Assembly: GCF_003952725.1 (NCBI RefSeq)
Contig: NZ_CP032509.1
Span: forward strand, 3,930,001-3,994,000
DNA length: 64,000 bases
Source: Georhizobium profundi
GTDB lineage: Bacteria > Pseudomonadota > Alphaproteobacteria > Rhizobiales > Rhizobiaceae
Direction of reading: 5' to 3'
In this document: one piece after another, positions 1-12,908 of the stretch
Position numbering within the stretch: the stretch's first letter is position 1
Layout: every line of letters starts with the position of its first letter
The notes under the pieces: model-generated
Databases searched by the model: none
Told to the model about the DNA's origin: nothing
What the model saw: only the letters and a program-made list of their open reading frames with translations
Program-made: the position numbers and the translations under genes

Positions 1-205
1 GCAACGTTCCGGTGAATGTCGCGAACTCGCCGGCAATGCCGCCGCCGCCAACCTGGCCGACCGAGAACCGGATCTGCGAATTGTCGGCCACCCGGTAGCT
101 GCCCGCTGCCTCTTCCAAAGTGATCGCGAATGACGGTGAGACGGCGGTAGGGCCGTATAGCGTCGCACCGGCGACAGCCATTGCTCCGATTACCCACGCA
201 CGCAT
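1..205 (-). CDS. YceI-family protein, 5' part only (runs off the window)
   Basis: Only the first 68 codons are present; the gene continues past base 1. The product opens with a signal peptide (MRAWVIGAMAVAGATLYG, hydrophobic, Ala-rich), then YRVADNSQIRFSVGQVGGGG followed by a Gly-Glu-Phe stretch, which is the start of the YceI lipocalin-like fold (first strand Y-x-V/A-D-x-x-S-x-I-x-F). YceI proteins are periplasmic binders of polyisoprenoids such as quinones. The cytochrome b561 gene 33 bp upstream on the same strand supports this, because yceI and cytochrome b561 genes are often paired. The ATG at 205 is the natural start. Confidence is limited by the truncation. Confidence 0.75.
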   Translation of the reverse strand, partial: MRAWVIGAMAVAGATLYGPTAVSPSFAITLEEAAGSYRVADNSQIRFSVGQVGGGGIAGEFATFTGTL

Positions 206-238
206 GGCAGCATCCTCCAGAGCTCAATCCCGTTCGTT

Positions 239-817
239 CTACCGGTCGTTTCCGGCAGATTGGCGGCACCGCGGCAGCATTCGCGCCATCGTGCCATCCC
301 GCCACCGGAAATGATGCATGAGGGCGGCAGCGATGTGGATGGCGACGACGATCGCCGTGCCATAGGCGAGCCAGCGATGCACGGCGATCGCCCGCCTTTC
401 CGCATCGTCGCCGGGAACGAGTGGCAGATGCGGCACGACGAAAAGGTTGAAGGCGAAGGTCGGGACGGCCAGCGGCGAAACCGACACGATGATCCATCCT
501 GCAAACGCGATGAGGATCGGGGCAAAGAGCAGGGAGCGATGCACCACGTGTGCCGCCAGCACCGAACCGCGAACATTCAGGTTCACTGGCCTTGTTTCAA
601 CCAGCACCCAAACCAGTCGTAGCGCGCTCAAGAGAAGAAGCAGAAGGCCGAAGCTCTTGTGCCACTGATAGGCCCAGAACGTCGCGACAGCCGTTTCCGG
701 CAAAATTCGCGTCATGACAACGCCGAGCAGGATCTGCGCCAGGAAAACGAGTGCGATCAGCCAGTGAAGGCCGATCGACACGCTGCCGTAACCCGCTCGG
801 TCGTTCCGCAACCGCAT
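239..817 (-). CDS. Cytochrome b561 family protein
   Basis: 192 residues with four hydrophobic segments (about residues 14-35, 50-70, 88-112 and 148-168), the usual topology and length of bacterial cytochrome b561. Histidines placed for b-type haem ligation are visible: His18 in GLHWL, His53 in WHKSF, and His146/His160 in the last two helices. The expected role is electron transfer from quinol in the inner membrane. It is followed on the same strand by the yceI-like gene after 33 bp, so the two are probably co-transcribed. The last ~15 residues (after RDGTMARML) are unremarkable. Confidence 0.85.
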   Translation of the reverse strand: MRLRNDRAGYGSVSIGLHWLIALVFLAQILLGVVMTRILPETAVATFWAYQWHKSFGLLLLLLSALRLVWVLVETRPVNLNVRGSVLAAHVVHRSLLFAPILIAFAGWIIVSVSPLAVPTFAFNLFVVPHLPLVPGDDAERRAIAVHRWLAYGTAIVVAIHIAAALMHHFRWRDGTMARMLPRCRQSAGNDR

Positions 818-880
818 GACGCACAGCCTTCAAGCACTGAAGCTCGTTCAGCGACCGGCCATGTCCAGGCGGTACCGGTC

Positions 881-3412
<2,532 letters not shown>

Positions 3413-3481
3413 TCGGAAGCTCTGTCTTTCTTGTCGGCCGCCGGTAAATCCGTGCGACGCACTGCGTCCCTGGTCCGCAAA

Positions 3482-4780
<1,299 letters not shown>

Positions 4781-4994
4781 CGGAACCCTTTCAGCGGTAC
4801 TGGCGGCCGAGAATCCTCGCCGCAGCCAAATCGCCGCATCTATAGTCACTCGGATACGGGAAAGCGACCCCATGCGGCAGGCTCTCCCGGATTGCAACTG
4901 TGTTGGACATCTGCCCTTCCCTCAGGGGCACTGAAGCGTCTAGAAGACGCCCACACAGTGCGGTTCCGAAGACCGCGTCCAAGGACAGCCACCC

Positions 4995-5882
4995 GTGCAG
5001 CGTCGCGCTTATATCCTTTTGACATTGACCGCATTGATCTGGGGCGCAAATGCCGTTGCCGGCAAGCTCGCGGTCGGCCATGTGAGCCCGCTGCTCCTCA
5101 CGCTTTTCAGATGGCTGTTTGCGCTTCTGGCGGTTCTGCCCTTCGCCTGGCCGCACATCAGGCGCGATCTGCCCGTCATCCGCGAGAACCTGACCTATCT
5201 GATGCTGCTTGGCGGCGCAGGCTTCACGGGCTTCAATGCAACGCTCTATCTCGCGCTCAATTACACCAGCACCATCAACGCGGTGATCGAGCAGGCCGGC
5301 ATGCCGCTCATCATCTTCGCCGCAAACTTCATCCTGCTGCGCATCGCGGTCAGCAGCCTGCAGATCATCGGCTTTGCCTTGACGCTGGTCGGTGTCGCCG
5401 TGACCGTGTCGGGCGGCGATTTCAACGCGCTTCTCGCCTTGCAGCTCAACCGGGGCGACGCGTTGATGCTGGTCGCCATCGTCTTCTACGGTGGCTACAC
5501 GGTTGCGCTTCGCTGGAAGCCGCCGATCCACTGGCTGAGCCTGATGGCGGTTCTCTGCCTCGGAGCAGCGCTCGGTGCGCTGCCGCTCGCCATCGCGGAA
5601 GCGGCAACCGACAGCATGATCACGCCGGATGCGACCGGCTGGGCAATCATTCTGTTCACGGCGATCCTGCCCTCACTCGTGGCGCAGGCGCTCTATATCC
5701 GCGGAAACGAGATCATCGGCGCCAACCGCGCCGGCCTGTTCGTCAATCTGGTGCCGATCTTCGGAACGGTGCTCGCGGTCGCCGTCGTCGGTGAACAGCT
5801 TTATCCGTTCCACCTGGTCGGGCTGGGGCTCGTTCTCGGCGGCATCGCGATCGCCGAAAAGGGCAAGCCCAAAGTCGCGTAA
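4995..5882 (+). CDS. EamA/DMT-family permease
   Basis: 295 residues with ten predicted transmembrane segments arranged as two EamA repeats of five helices, the standard drug/metabolite transporter layout. The first helix carries LTALIWGANAVAGKLAVG and the second repeat ends with LVPIFGTVLAVAVVGEQ, both typical of EamA domains. The start is GTG at 4995 with an AAGGA about ten bases before it. The substrate cannot be told from sequence; members export amino acids or metabolites or take up nucleotide sugars. It is transcribed divergently from purA and converges on the GNAT gene 11 bp away. Confidence 0.88.
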   Translation: MQRRAYILLTLTALIWGANAVAGKLAVGHVSPLLLTLFRWLFALLAVLPFAWPHIRRDLPVIRENLTYLMLLGGAGFTGFNATLYLALNYTSTINAVIEQAGMPLIIFAANFILLRIAVSSLQIIGFALTLVGVAVTVSGGDFNALLALQLNRGDALMLVAIVFYGGYTVALRWKPPIHWLSLMAVLCLGAALGALPLAIAEAATDSMITPDATGWAIILFTAILPSLVAQALYIRGNEIIGANRAGLFVNLVPIFGTVLAVAVVGEQLYPFHLVGLGLVLGGIAIAEKGKPKVA

Positions 5883-5892
5883 GGCCTGACGA

Positions 5893-6390
5893 TCAGGCTC
5901 GGCGCTCCATGTAGATCGCGTCGTCGCCATAGCTTGCGATGCCGTCGGGTCCCGCTTGCGGCTCCAACGGCTCAAAGCCCTGGGCGCGCCAGAAACCGCC
6001 TGCGCCATTGACCGCCACCAGCGCCACGTCGTCCAGGCCTGCTGCCCGCGCCGCTTCTGCCGCAAGCTGCACGGCTTCGCGTGCCGCGCCAAAGCCGCGT
6101 GCCTCTTCCAGCAGACTGAGATCATGGAGGTACCAGCAATCCGGACGTTCCGGCAGCGTGCCGATCGTCTGGTTTAGCGCCGGCGGGCGGCCCTTCATCC
6201 ATGGGTGCCCGACCAGATAACCGACGATCACTCCATCCATTTCCATCACAAAGCAGCCACCCGGCGCCAGCGCGAGAAGCTCGTGGAAAATCGCTGGTTC
6301 CTCCGGATATCCCGCAAGCGCGATGGACGAAATTTCGGCGATGTGCGGGACGTCATCGGGCACGGCGCGGCGCCACTGATAGTTGGGCAT
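5893..6390 (-). CDS. GNAT-family N-acetyltransferase
   Basis: 165 residues with a compact GNAT fold. The N-terminus (MPNYQWRRAVPDDVPHIAEI) has the common beta1-alpha1 opening. The segment WYLHDLSLLEEARGFGAARE near residues 85-105 covers beta4 and the acetyl-CoA pyrophosphate-binding loop (a loose R-G-x-G-x-A variant), and FWRAQGFEPL near residue 134 is the usual 'FY...GF' end of the fold. The protein transfers an acetyl group from acetyl-CoA to an amine, but the acceptor is unknown. It converges with the EamA gene. Confidence 0.85.
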   Translation of the reverse strand: MPNYQWRRAVPDDVPHIAEISSIALAGYPEEPAIFHELLALAPGGCFVMEMDGVIVGYLVGHPWMKGRPPALNQTIGTLPERPDCWYLHDLSLLEEARGFGAAREAVQLAAEAARAAGLDDVALVAVNGAGGFWRAQGFEPLEPQAGPDGIASYGDDAIYMERRA

Positions 6391-6545
6391 TTTTGGATAG
6401 TCCTGTGCAAAGCTTCACTGGTCGGGTCGATTACAAGCGTTCTTATATGTCCACGAGTAAGACCGCCAATTTGTAGATGGTGCGATAAGCGTTGATTAAC
6501 CGGAATCCATAAGATTGCGGTCTCTACCATCAAGGGGTCGGGATC

Positions 6546-8531
6546 GTGAAATCATTGAAAATTGGGGCACGCATCTATCTGCTGGCGTGCCTGGCACTCG
6601 TCATCATGGCGGCGGCTGTCGCCTATCAAACCTATGTAGGCTTTAATTCCACCGTCGAGGAGCGCAAGGCAAAACTTGCGCAGATGAACGACGCCGCCAT
6701 CACCATCATCCAGAATTTTCACGCTGCCGAACAGTCCGGCGCGATGAGCCAGGAAGAAGCGCAAGCGGGGGCTCTGCGCGCTGTCATGGCCGTGCGTTAC
6801 GGTGCCGACGGCTATTTCTGGGTCAACGACATGAACCACATCATGGTCGCACACCCAATCAACGAGAAACTCGTGGGTCAGGATGTCAGCGGCATGCAGG
6901 ACCCGACGGGAAAGTATTTCTTCCAGGAGTTCGTGGACGTCGTTCAGGCCAATGGCTCGGGCTTCGTCGAATATTACTGGCCAAAGCCTGGGTTCGAGGA
7001 AGCGGTTGAGAAATACTCCCATGTCGCCGGCTTCGCGCCTTGGGGTTGGGTTGTTGGAAACGGCGTCTATGCGGACGACCTGCAGGCGCTTCTCGTGCAG
7101 GAGACCTCGGTTGCGGCAGGGACCATCCTCTTTGCAGCGCTTCTTACGCTCGCCAGCGCCTTCTTCATCAGCCGCTCGATCGCCACGCCCGTCATGGAAC
7201 TGAAATCGGTCATGCGTGAAGTGGCGGAGAACAATACGTCGACGGACGTGCCGCACATCGACCGTCGGGACGAGATCGGCGAGATGGCCAAGGCGCTCGT
7301 GCTGTTGCGCCAGTCGGTCATCGACCGCAACCTGCTGGAAAGCAGCAAGGCCGAACAACAGGCGCAGATCGACGCCGAGCGCAGCGACAACGAACTGACC
7401 CGCCGTCGCCACGCAGAAGAGGTGCAACTCGCCATCGACGGCATCGGTCAGGCGCTGAGCGAACTTGCCGATGGCAATCTGCTCTATCGCATCGACACCC
7501 GGTTCAGCGGCCAGCTCGATGTGCTGCGCGAGAACTTCAACCACTCGGTCGCCAAGCTCGATGACGCGATGCGGGCGGTTGGCGAGAATGCGCGCGGCAT
7601 CGATGCCGGTTCGCGCGAGATCCAGTCGGCGGCTGACGATCTGTCCCGCCGCACGGAGCAGCAGGCAGCCTCGGTCGAAGAAACGGCAGCGGCTCTTGAA
7701 GAAATCACGACCACAGTCAAGGACAGCGCACGCCGCGCCGAAGAGGCACGCCAGCTGGTGGCGCGCACCAAGGACGGTGCCGAGCGCTCGGGCGCCATCG
7801 TGCGCGATGCCGTGCACGCGATGGAAAAGATCGAGAACTCATCGGTCGAGATCGCCAACATCATTGGCCTGATCGACGACATCGCGTTCCAGACCAACCT
7901 GCTTGCACTGAATGCCGGTGTTGAAGCGGCCCGAGCCGGTGATGCCGGCAAGGGCTTTGCCGTCGTCGCCCAGGAAGTGCGGGAGCTTGCCCAGCGCTCC
8001 GCTTCGGCGGCCCGCGAGATCAAGACGCTGATCAGCTCATCCGGCGATCAGGTCAAGCAGGGCGTCGATCTCGTCGGCCGCACCGGCGATGCGCTGCAGG
8101 CAATCGTGACCGAGGTTCAGGAGATCAACGCACATGTTGCCGCGATCGCGGAGAGCGCCAAGGAACAATCGATCGGGCTCGGTGAGATCAACAGCGCCGT
8201 GAACACGATGGATCAGGGTACGCAGCAGAACGCCGCGATGGTGGAGCAGTCAACGGCTGCAAGCCATAATCTCGCCCGGGAAGCGGCCGAGCTGAACGCG
8301 CTGCTTTCACAGTTCAGGATGGGGGACGACGCTGCATCCAAGCTTGCCCCGAGCCAACCCACGCCGTCACGGGTCGCCAAAGCCAGGGGCCCTGCGCATG
8401 TCAGCGCCAGCACGAACTCACGTCCCTCACCTGCTCGTGCGCTCGGACGGCGACTAGCCGGAGCGTTTGGCGGTGGCGCAGCGACGGCAGCTGCGGCTCG
8501 TCCGAGCGAGGAGAACTGGGAAGAGTTCTGA
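6546..8531 (+). CDS. Methyl-accepting chemotaxis protein with a single Cache sensor
   Basis: 661 residues. Order: TM1 at ~8-28; periplasmic sCache-2 domain at ~35-185 ([19 protein letters not shown] near 88-106 and a late [13 protein letters not shown]); TM2 at ~192-214; HAMP at ~213-265; a second HAMP-like segment near 305-345 ([11 protein letters not shown]); then the long signalling coiled coil with the conserved hairpin tip near 434-464 ([20 protein letters not shown]). The last five residues, NWEEF, match the C-terminal tether bound by CheR/CheB in high-abundance receptors. Cache-2 receptors commonly sense small organic acids; the ligand here is unknown. No other che genes are in the window. 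The start has AAGGGG upstream. Confidence 0.95.
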   Translation: MKSLKIGARIYLLACLALVIMAAAVAYQTYVGFNSTVEERKAKLAQMNDAAITIIQNFHAAEQSGAMSQEEAQAGALRAVMAVRYGADGYFWVNDMNHIMVAHPINEKLVGQDVSGMQDPTGKYFFQEFVDVVQANGSGFVEYYWPKPGFEEAVEKYSHVAGFAPWGWVVGNGVYADDLQALLVQETSVAAGTILFAALLTLASAFFISRSIATPVMELKSVMREVAENNTSTDVPHIDRRDEIGEMAKALVLLRQSVIDRNLLESSKAEQQAQIDAERSDNELTRRRHAEEVQLAIDGIGQALSELADGNLLYRIDTRFSGQLDVLRENFNHSVAKLDDAMRAVGENARGIDAGSREIQSAADDLSRRTEQQAASVEETAAALEEITTTVKDSARRAEEARQLVARTKDGAERSGAIVRDAVHAMEKIENSSVEIANIIGLIDDIAFQTNLLALNAGVEAARAGDAGKGFAVVAQEVRELAQRSASAAREIKTLISSSGDQVKQGVDLVGRTGDALQAIVTEVQEINAHVAAIAESAKEQSIGLGEINSAVNTMDQGTQQNAAMVEQSTAASHNLAREAAELNALLSQFRMGDDAASKLAPSQPTPSRVAKARGPAHVSASTNSRPSPARALGRRLAGAFGGGAATAAAARPSEENWEEF

Positions 8532-8572
8532 GAAGAGATGCCTCGGCTAGACCGATCAGTGAGTGAATAAAT

Positions 8573-8604
8573 ACGGCGCGCTCCTCATGGGGCGCGCCGT
8601 TTTG
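8573..8604. terminator. Bidirectional hairpin terminator
   Basis: Perfect 9-bp stem ACGGCGCGC / GCGCGCCGT with a ten-base loop, followed by TTTT on the + strand. It lies between the converging chemoreceptor gene and the DUF2945 gene. The + side has the better T-run. Confidence 0.75.
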
Positions 8605-8606
8605 CA

Positions 8607-8840
8607 TCAGGAGGCCTTCTTCAATTCGCTGTGGCCCTTCAGCACGCGGTCACCGTCTTCCTGTTCGATGAGATAAGCCGGATCGTCCTTGGACGCATCG
8701 CGGGTGATCTTCTCGCCCTTGATCGTGCGCGTGACTTTTTCGGTGAAGCTTTCGGCGACCTTCCCCGTGCCCTTGCCGTTGCCCCACTTCCACTCGACCT
8801 TGGTGCCCTTGCGGTATTTTTCCACGTCACTTGTCTCCAT
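8607..8840 (-). CDS. DUF2945 (hypervirulence-associated Tudor-like) small protein
   Basis: 77 residues. It starts ...RKGTKVEWKWGNGKGTGKV and ends ...YLIEQEDGDRVLKGHSELKK. This is the compact beta-barrel pattern of the DUF2945/HVA1 family: a 'G-x-x-V-x-W' opening strand, a G-x-G-x-G-x-V turn, and a 'Y-x-I-x-x-x-D-G-x-x-V-x-K' end. The family is widespread in rhizobia and fungi and has no settled molecular role. It is a single gene with its stop three bases from the shared terminator hairpin. Confidence 0.82.
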   Translation of the reverse strand: METSDVEKYRKGTKVEWKWGNGKGTGKVAESFTEKVTRTIKGEKITRDASKDDPAYLIEQEDGDRVLKGHSELKKAS

Positions 8841-8891
8841 GACTTGATCGTGGCGATCAACGTGAGGTCACGGTCGTGGTTCCCATCCAAC

Positions 8892-8918
8892 AAAAAAGGC
8901 CGGCAAAGCCGACCTTTT
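8892..8918 (-). terminator. Rho-independent terminator of the FKBP gene
   Basis: On the minus strand: AAAAGG-TCGGC, a three-base loop, GCCGGCC and then TTTTTT. It begins 24 bp past the stop codon at 8942 of the FKBP-type isomerase gene. Confidence 0.75.
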
Positions 8919-8941
8919 GAAAAGCACGCCGTCAAACCAGA

Positions 8942-9379
8942 TCACGCAGCCTTGACGATCTCCACCAGCTCGACCGCGAAGACGAGATCACGGCCGGCCA
9001 GCGGATGGTTGCCGTCCACCGTCACGCTGTCCTCGTCGACTTCGACCACCGTCAGCTGAACGGTTTGGCCACTCTGCGTCTGAGCCTGAAGCTGCGCACC
9101 GGGCTGTATGTTCACTTCCGAGGGGATCGCGTCGCGCGGAACCTGCTGGATGCTCTGCGGATCGTGCGGGCCATAGGCCTGCTCGGCCGGGATCGTGACC
9201 GTCGACTTTTCACCAACCGCCATGCCCTGCACTTCCTGATCGAGACCGGGGATGATCTGGCCAGAACCCACCGTGAATTCCAGCGGATCGCGACCTTCGG
9301 AGCTGTCGAACTGGGTGCCGTCGGTCAGCGTACCCGTGTAGTGGATGCGTACGAGATCGCCGGTTTTTGCCTGTGCCAT
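8942..9379 (-). CDS. FKBP-type peptidyl-prolyl cis-trans isomerase (SlyD-like)
   Basis: 145 residues from the ATG at 9379; a longer open frame upstream has no family similarity. The opening MAQAKTGDLVRIHYTGTLTD with FDSSEGRDPLEFTVGSGQII is the FKBP half, followed by an insert-in-flap region (AYGPHDPQSIQQVPRDAIPS) that places it in the SlyD/FkpA-type subgroup. DGNHPLAGRDLVFAVELVEI closes the fold, as in SlyD. It lacks the His-rich metal-binding tail of E. coli SlyD. It speeds proline isomerisation during folding and is expected in the cytoplasm because there is no signal peptide. Confidence 0.92.
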   Translation of the reverse strand: MAQAKTGDLVRIHYTGTLTDGTQFDSSEGRDPLEFTVGSGQIIPGLDQEVQGMAVGEKSTVTIPAEQAYGPHDPQSIQQVPRDAIPSEVNIQPGAQLQAQTQSGQTVQLTVVEVDEDSVTVDGNHPLAGRDLVFAVELVEIVKAA

Positions 9380-9553
9380 GCGCAGACCTTTCTCTTGCGG
9401 AACGCGGCTCGGGAGATCGCGCTTGAGAACGATCACCGCGTTGTTTCGTGTGAATTCGAACCCACAAGATAGGCATTCATGCGCAGATTGAAACATTTCG
9501 CGCGATAAAATCGGACAACCGGCCGTCATGTACCGCGCAGAATGGGCATTTTC

Positions 9554-9582
9554 GGTCGCCGGCAGCTGGACCGCCGGCGACC
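9554..9582 (-). terminator. GC-rich hairpin after serA
   Basis: A perfect 10-bp inverted repeat (GGTCGCCGGC / GCCGGCGACC) with a nine-base loop, 12 bp past the serA stop. It has no T-run, so it may act as a 3' stabiliser or a Rho-assisted end rather than a classic terminator. Confidence 0.5.
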
Positions 9583-9593
9583 ATGGTTGAAGA

Positions 9594-11189
9594 TCAATCG
9601 ACGTTGAACTGCAGGGCCTTGGCGGACTGAACCTGCGGATGGCTGCGCAGTTCGTCCAGAACGCTCTCGTCCACCGGTCCGTCGACATAGAGAAGCGCAA
9701 TCGCATTGCCGCCGGCGACATCGCGGCCCAGCTGGAAGTTCGCGATGTTGACGCCGGCCTTGCCGAAGATGGTGCCGAGGAGGCCGATGAAGCCCGGCTT
9801 GTCCTCGTTCGTGGTGTAGACCATGTGGCGGCCGATCTCCGCGTCGAGATTGATGCCCTTGATCTGGATGAAACGCGGCTTGCCGTCGGAGAAGACAGTG
9901 CCGGCGATCGAGCGGGTCTGGTTCTCCGTCTTGACGGTGAGACGAATGTAGCCGTCGAAAATGCCCGACTTGTCGCGCTTCACCTCGGAGAAGAGAATGC
10001 CGCGCTCCTTGGCCATGATCGGCGCCGAAACCATGTTGACGTCGGCGACCTGCGCCCGGATCAGACCGGCGAGAACTGCGGACGACAGGGCCTTGGTGTT
10101 GAGTTCGGCCGTGACGCCGTCATAGAGAACCTCGACCTCCTGGATGGAGCTCTCGGTCGCCTGCCCCACAAAGGCACCGAGCATATCGGCGAGCTTGACG
10201 AAAGGCTTGAGGCGCGGTGCTTCTTCCGCCGAGATCGACGGCATGTTGATGGCGTTGGTGACGGCGCCCTTCAGGAGATAATCGGCCATCTGCTCGGCCA
10301 CCTGCAGCGCGACGTTTTCCTGGGCTTCCGTCGTGGAGGCGCCCAGATGCGGCGTGCAGACCACGTTTTCGAGGCCGAAGAGCGGGCTTTCCGTCGCCGG
10401 CTCGGTTTCGAACACATCGAAGCCAGCCCCGGCCACCTTGCCGGATTTCAGCGCTTCGGCGAGATCGGCTTCCACGACGAGACCGCCACGGGCGCAGTTG
10501 ATGATGCGCACGCCGTCCTTCATCTTGGCGATCGCCGCCGCATTGATGATGTTGCGGGTCTTGTCGGTCAGCGGCACGTGCATGGTGATGAAGTCGGCGC
10601 GGGCAAACAGCGTGTCCAGATCGACCTTCTCAACGCCCAGCTGGTCTGCACGCTCGGGCGACAGGAACGGATCGAAGGCGACGACGTGCATCTTGAGGCC
10701 GATGGCGCGGGTCGCGACGATCGAACCAATGTTGCCGCAGCCGATGACACCGAGGGTCTTGCCGGTGATTTCCACGCCCATGAAGCGGTTCTTTTCCCAC
10801 TTGCCGGCTTGGGTGGAAACGTCGGCCGCGGGCAGCTGGCGGGCGACGGCGAACATGAGCGCGATGGCGTGCTCGGCCGTCGTGATCGAATTGCCGAAGG
10901 GCGTGTTCATCACGATGATGCCCTTGCGGCTTGCTGCAGGGATATCGACGTTGTCGACGCCGATGCCGGCGCGTCCGATGACCTTGAGGTTGCCAGCGGC
11001 TTCGATGATCTTTTCGGTCACCTTGGTGGCCGAGCGGATGGCGAGACCATCATAGTTGCCGATGATCTCGAGTAGCTTTTCCTTGTCCTTGCCGAGCTTC
11101 GGCTGGAAATCGACGTCGATGCCCCGATCCTTGAATATCTGGACGGCGGTTTCGGAGAGAGCGTCGGATACGAGTACGCGCGGTGCCAT
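9594..11189 (-). CDS. serA: D-3-phosphoglycerate dehydrogenase
   Basis: 531 residues, the long three-domain form. SerA oxidises 3-phosphoglycerate with NAD+, the first step of serine synthesis. The substrate domain starts MAPRVLVSDALSETA; the NAD domain includes GRAGIGVDNVD (~residues 74-84), GVIGCGNIGSIVA (~147-159) and the catalytic stretch NCARGGLVVEADL (~228-240); CTPHLGASTTEAQ follows near 280. An intervening ASB domain (~310-450) and a C-terminal ACT domain (DKPGFIGLLGTIFGKAGVNI, ~455 onward) complete it, so serine feedback is plausible. It lies 86 bp downstream of serC on the same strand. Confidence 0.97.
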   Translation of the reverse strand: MAPRVLVSDALSETAVQIFKDRGIDVDFQPKLGKDKEKLLEIIGNYDGLAIRSATKVTEKIIEAAGNLKVIGRAGIGVDNVDIPAASRKGIIVMNTPFGNSITTAEHAIALMFAVARQLPAADVSTQAGKWEKNRFMGVEITGKTLGVIGCGNIGSIVATRAIGLKMHVVAFDPFLSPERADQLGVEKVDLDTLFARADFITMHVPLTDKTRNIINAAAIAKMKDGVRIINCARGGLVVEADLAEALKSGKVAGAGFDVFETEPATESPLFGLENVVCTPHLGASTTEAQENVALQVAEQMADYLLKGAVTNAINMPSISAEEAPRLKPFVKLADMLGAFVGQATESSIQEVEVLYDGVTAELNTKALSSAVLAGLIRAQVADVNMVSAPIMAKERGILFSEVKRDKSGIFDGYIRLTVKTENQTRSIAGTVFSDGKPRFIQIKGINLDAEIGRHMVYTTNEDKPGFIGLLGTIFGKAGVNIANFQLGRDVAGGNAIALLYVDGPVDESVLDELRSHPQVQSAKALQFNVD

Positions 11190-11235
11190 GTCTGGCCTCC
11201 TGAAATGATGAACGAATTTTTGGATGTGTGCGGAT

Positions 11236-11261
11236 CGGCCAGCGCTCGGGAACGCTGGCCG
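11236..11261 (-). other. Hairpin in the serC-serA gap
   Basis: Perfect 9-bp inverted repeat CGGCCAGCG / CGCTGGCCG with an eight-base loop in the 86-bp gap between serC and serA. On the minus strand it is followed by an A-rich rather than a T-rich stretch, so it is more likely a processing or stability element in a shared transcript than a terminator. Confidence 0.5.
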
Positions 11262-11275
11262 TATCGATCAAGCGA

Positions 11276-12451
11276 TCAGGCGGCAGCCTTGAGCGTCGCC
11301 TTCTCAGCCTGGAAAGCCCAGTCGAGCCACGGCATCAGCGCTTCGAGATCGGAGGTCTCGACGGTTGCGCCACACCAGATGCGAAGACCGGCCGGCGCAT
11401 CGCGATAGGCGCCGATGTCATAGGCGACGCCCTGCTTGTCGAGAGCGGTGACGATGCCCTTGGCGAAGGCAGCCTGTTCGTCGTCGGAGAGCGCGGTGAC
11501 GTCCGGATCGGCGATCGTCAGGCACACGGAGGTGTTCGACCGGGTCTCGTCGACCTTCGCCAGATTGGCGATCCACGGCGTCTCGGCGACGAAATCGAAG
11601 ATCACCTTGGCGTTTGCGTCGGCGCGCGCCACAAGCGCATCGAGACCACCGAGGGACTTCGCCCATTTCAGCGCATCGACATAGTCCTCGACGCAGAGCA
11701 TCGACGGGGTGTTGATCGTTTCACCCTTGAAGATGCCTTCGATGAGCTTGCCGCCCTTCGTCATGCGGAAGATCTTCGGCAGTGGCCAGGTGGGCTGGTA
11801 GCTCTCGAGCCGTGCGACAGCGCGGGGGCTGAGGATCAAGACGCCGTGACCGCCCTCGCCGCCTAGAACCTTCTGCCAGGAGAAGGTGACGACATCGAGC
11901 TTGGCGAAATCGAGCTTCTGGGCGAATGCCGCGGAGGTCGCGTCGCAGATCGTCAGGCCCTGGCGGTCGGTGGGGATGAAATCGGCGTTCGGCACGCGCA
12001 CGCCAGAGGTCGTGCCGTTCCAGGTGAAGACGACGTCGCGATCGAAATCGATGGACGCCAGATCCGGCAGCTCGCCATAGGCAGCTTCGATCTTGCGGGT
12101 GTCGGCGATCTTCAGCTGCTTGACGGCATCCGTCACCCAGCCGGCGCCGAAGCTTTCCCAGGCGACCATGTCGACACCGCGCTCGCCGAGCAACGACCAC
12201 ATGGCCATTTCGACAGCGCCCGTATCGGAGGCCGGAACGATGCCGATGCGGTAATCGGCCGGCACCTGCAGCACTTCGCGCGTCAGGTCGATCGCCTCGG
12301 CGAGGCGCGTTTTGCCGATCTTGGAACGGTGGGAGCGGCCGAGCGTGTCCGTGGACAACCGGTCCAGCGACCATCCGGGTCGCTTGGCGCAAGGGCCTGA
12401 GGAGAAATTGGGGTTTTGCGGACGCAACTCGGGCGTCGGGAAATTGCTCAT
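11276..12451 (-). CDS. serC: Phosphoserine aminotransferase
   Basis: 391 residues, the alphaproteobacterial length. SerC uses PLP to convert 3-phosphohydroxypyruvate and glutamate to phosphoserine, the second serine step, and also serves pyridoxine synthesis. Signatures: [20 protein letters not shown] near the N-terminus, the PLP-lysine segment [20 protein letters not shown] (~residues 185-205), and [20 protein letters not shown] near the end. It precedes serA and carries a structured leader upstream, so the pair is probably an operon controlled at the serC leader. Confidence 0.96.
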   Translation of the reverse strand: MSNFPTPELRPQNPNFSSGPCAKRPGWSLDRLSTDTLGRSHRSKIGKTRLAEAIDLTREVLQVPADYRIGIVPASDTGAVEMAMWSLLGERGVDMVAWESFGAGWVTDAVKQLKIADTRKIEAAYGELPDLASIDFDRDVVFTWNGTTSGVRVPNADFIPTDRQGLTICDATSAAFAQKLDFAKLDVVTFSWQKVLGGEGGHGVLILSPRAVARLESYQPTWPLPKIFRMTKGGKLIEGIFKGETINTPSMLCVEDYVDALKWAKSLGGLDALVARADANAKVIFDFVAETPWIANLAKVDETRSNTSVCLTIADPDVTALSDDEQAAFAKGIVTALDKQGVAYDIGAYRDAPAGLRIWCGATVETSDLEALMPWLDWAFQAEKATLKAAA

Positions 12452-12461
12452 CGCGGTCTAT

Positions 12462-12540
12462 CCTTCCAGATAGTAAGCCTCTCGGTGGGGAGAGGTGGCC
12501 CGCGACGGGAATTACTGCAGAGCGCATCACTCTGCAAGAG
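12462..12540 (-). promoter_or_regulatory. Structured serC leader (serC RNA motif candidate)
   Basis: On the minus strand the serC 5' region can form three successive stems: GCAGAG/CTCTGC, CCCG/CGGG, and CCTCTC/GAGAGG (six-base loop), with the last ending about 30 bases before the ATG. A conserved 'serC' leader RNA has been described upstream of serC in alphaproteobacteria. The location and paired-hairpin layout fit, but I could not compare it with the family model. Confidence 0.5.
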
Positions 12541-12552
12541 GCCGCTAAAAAG

Positions 12553-12586
12553 AAAAGCCGCCGCTCCAGGGAGAGCGACGGCTTTT
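12553..12586 (-). terminator. Terminator of the small secreted protein operon
   Basis: Arms AAAAGCCG and CGGCTTTT flank an inner CGCTC/GAGCG pairing. It lies 30 bp past the stop at 12616 of the first small secreted protein gene. The T-run after the stem is short. Confidence 0.65.
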
Positions 12587-12615
12587 GGAGGTCAGATGCT
12601 CAGTGACGCCAATGA

Positions 12616-12825
12616 TTACTGGCGGACGACCGGACCCGAGAAGTCGTTGAAGCGGGCTTCATCCGTTGCATAGCTTGCCGGTGCGTTCATCGTCACGACG
12701 CCAGAAGCGGCATTGTAGTCGTTTGCAACCGGGCCGCGGAAATCGGAGATCGAGGTCTGGGCGGCTGCGACCGTGGCGGTGGTTGCGACGATGGCGGCTG
12801 CGAGTGCGAGTACAGAGTTCTTCAT
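12616..12825 (-). CDS. Tiny secreted protein, tandem paralogue 1
   Basis: 69 residues from the ATG at 12825, which has AAGGAT upstream. A signal peptide (MKNSVLALAAAIVATTATVAAA) should be cleaved before QTSISDFRGP, leaving ~47 residues. The mature part holds two related segments, SDFRGPV near the start and NDFSGPVVRQ at the very end. I recognise no described family. It is the last of three genes of identical length (69 codons) read in the same direction, with gaps of 83 and 86 bp, and is followed by a hairpin terminator. There are no cysteines, so no disulfides. Likely periplasmic or secreted; function unknown. Confidence 0.8.
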   Translation of the reverse strand: MKNSVLALAAAIVATTATVAAAQTSISDFRGPVANDYNAASGVVTMNAPASYATDEARFNDFSGPVVRQ

Positions 12826-12859
12826 GTTCAAGATCCTTATGTTTTTGGTCACCACGCCA

Positions 12860-12886
12860 GTGACGGGGAGATACTCAACCCGTCAC
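12860..12886 (-). other. Intergenic hairpin between paralogues 1 and 2
   Basis: Perfect 8-bp inverted repeat GTGACGGG / CCCGTCAC with an 11-base loop and no T-run, in the 83-bp gap. It could protect or process a shared mRNA. Confidence 0.55.
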
Positions 12887-12908
12887 GGCCATGAGGGAAG
12901 TTCGACGA

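Noticed and set aside
9639..11075. 478-codon open frame antisense to serA
   Set aside because: A shadow of the GC-rich serA codons; Asp/Arg/His-rich, no domains.
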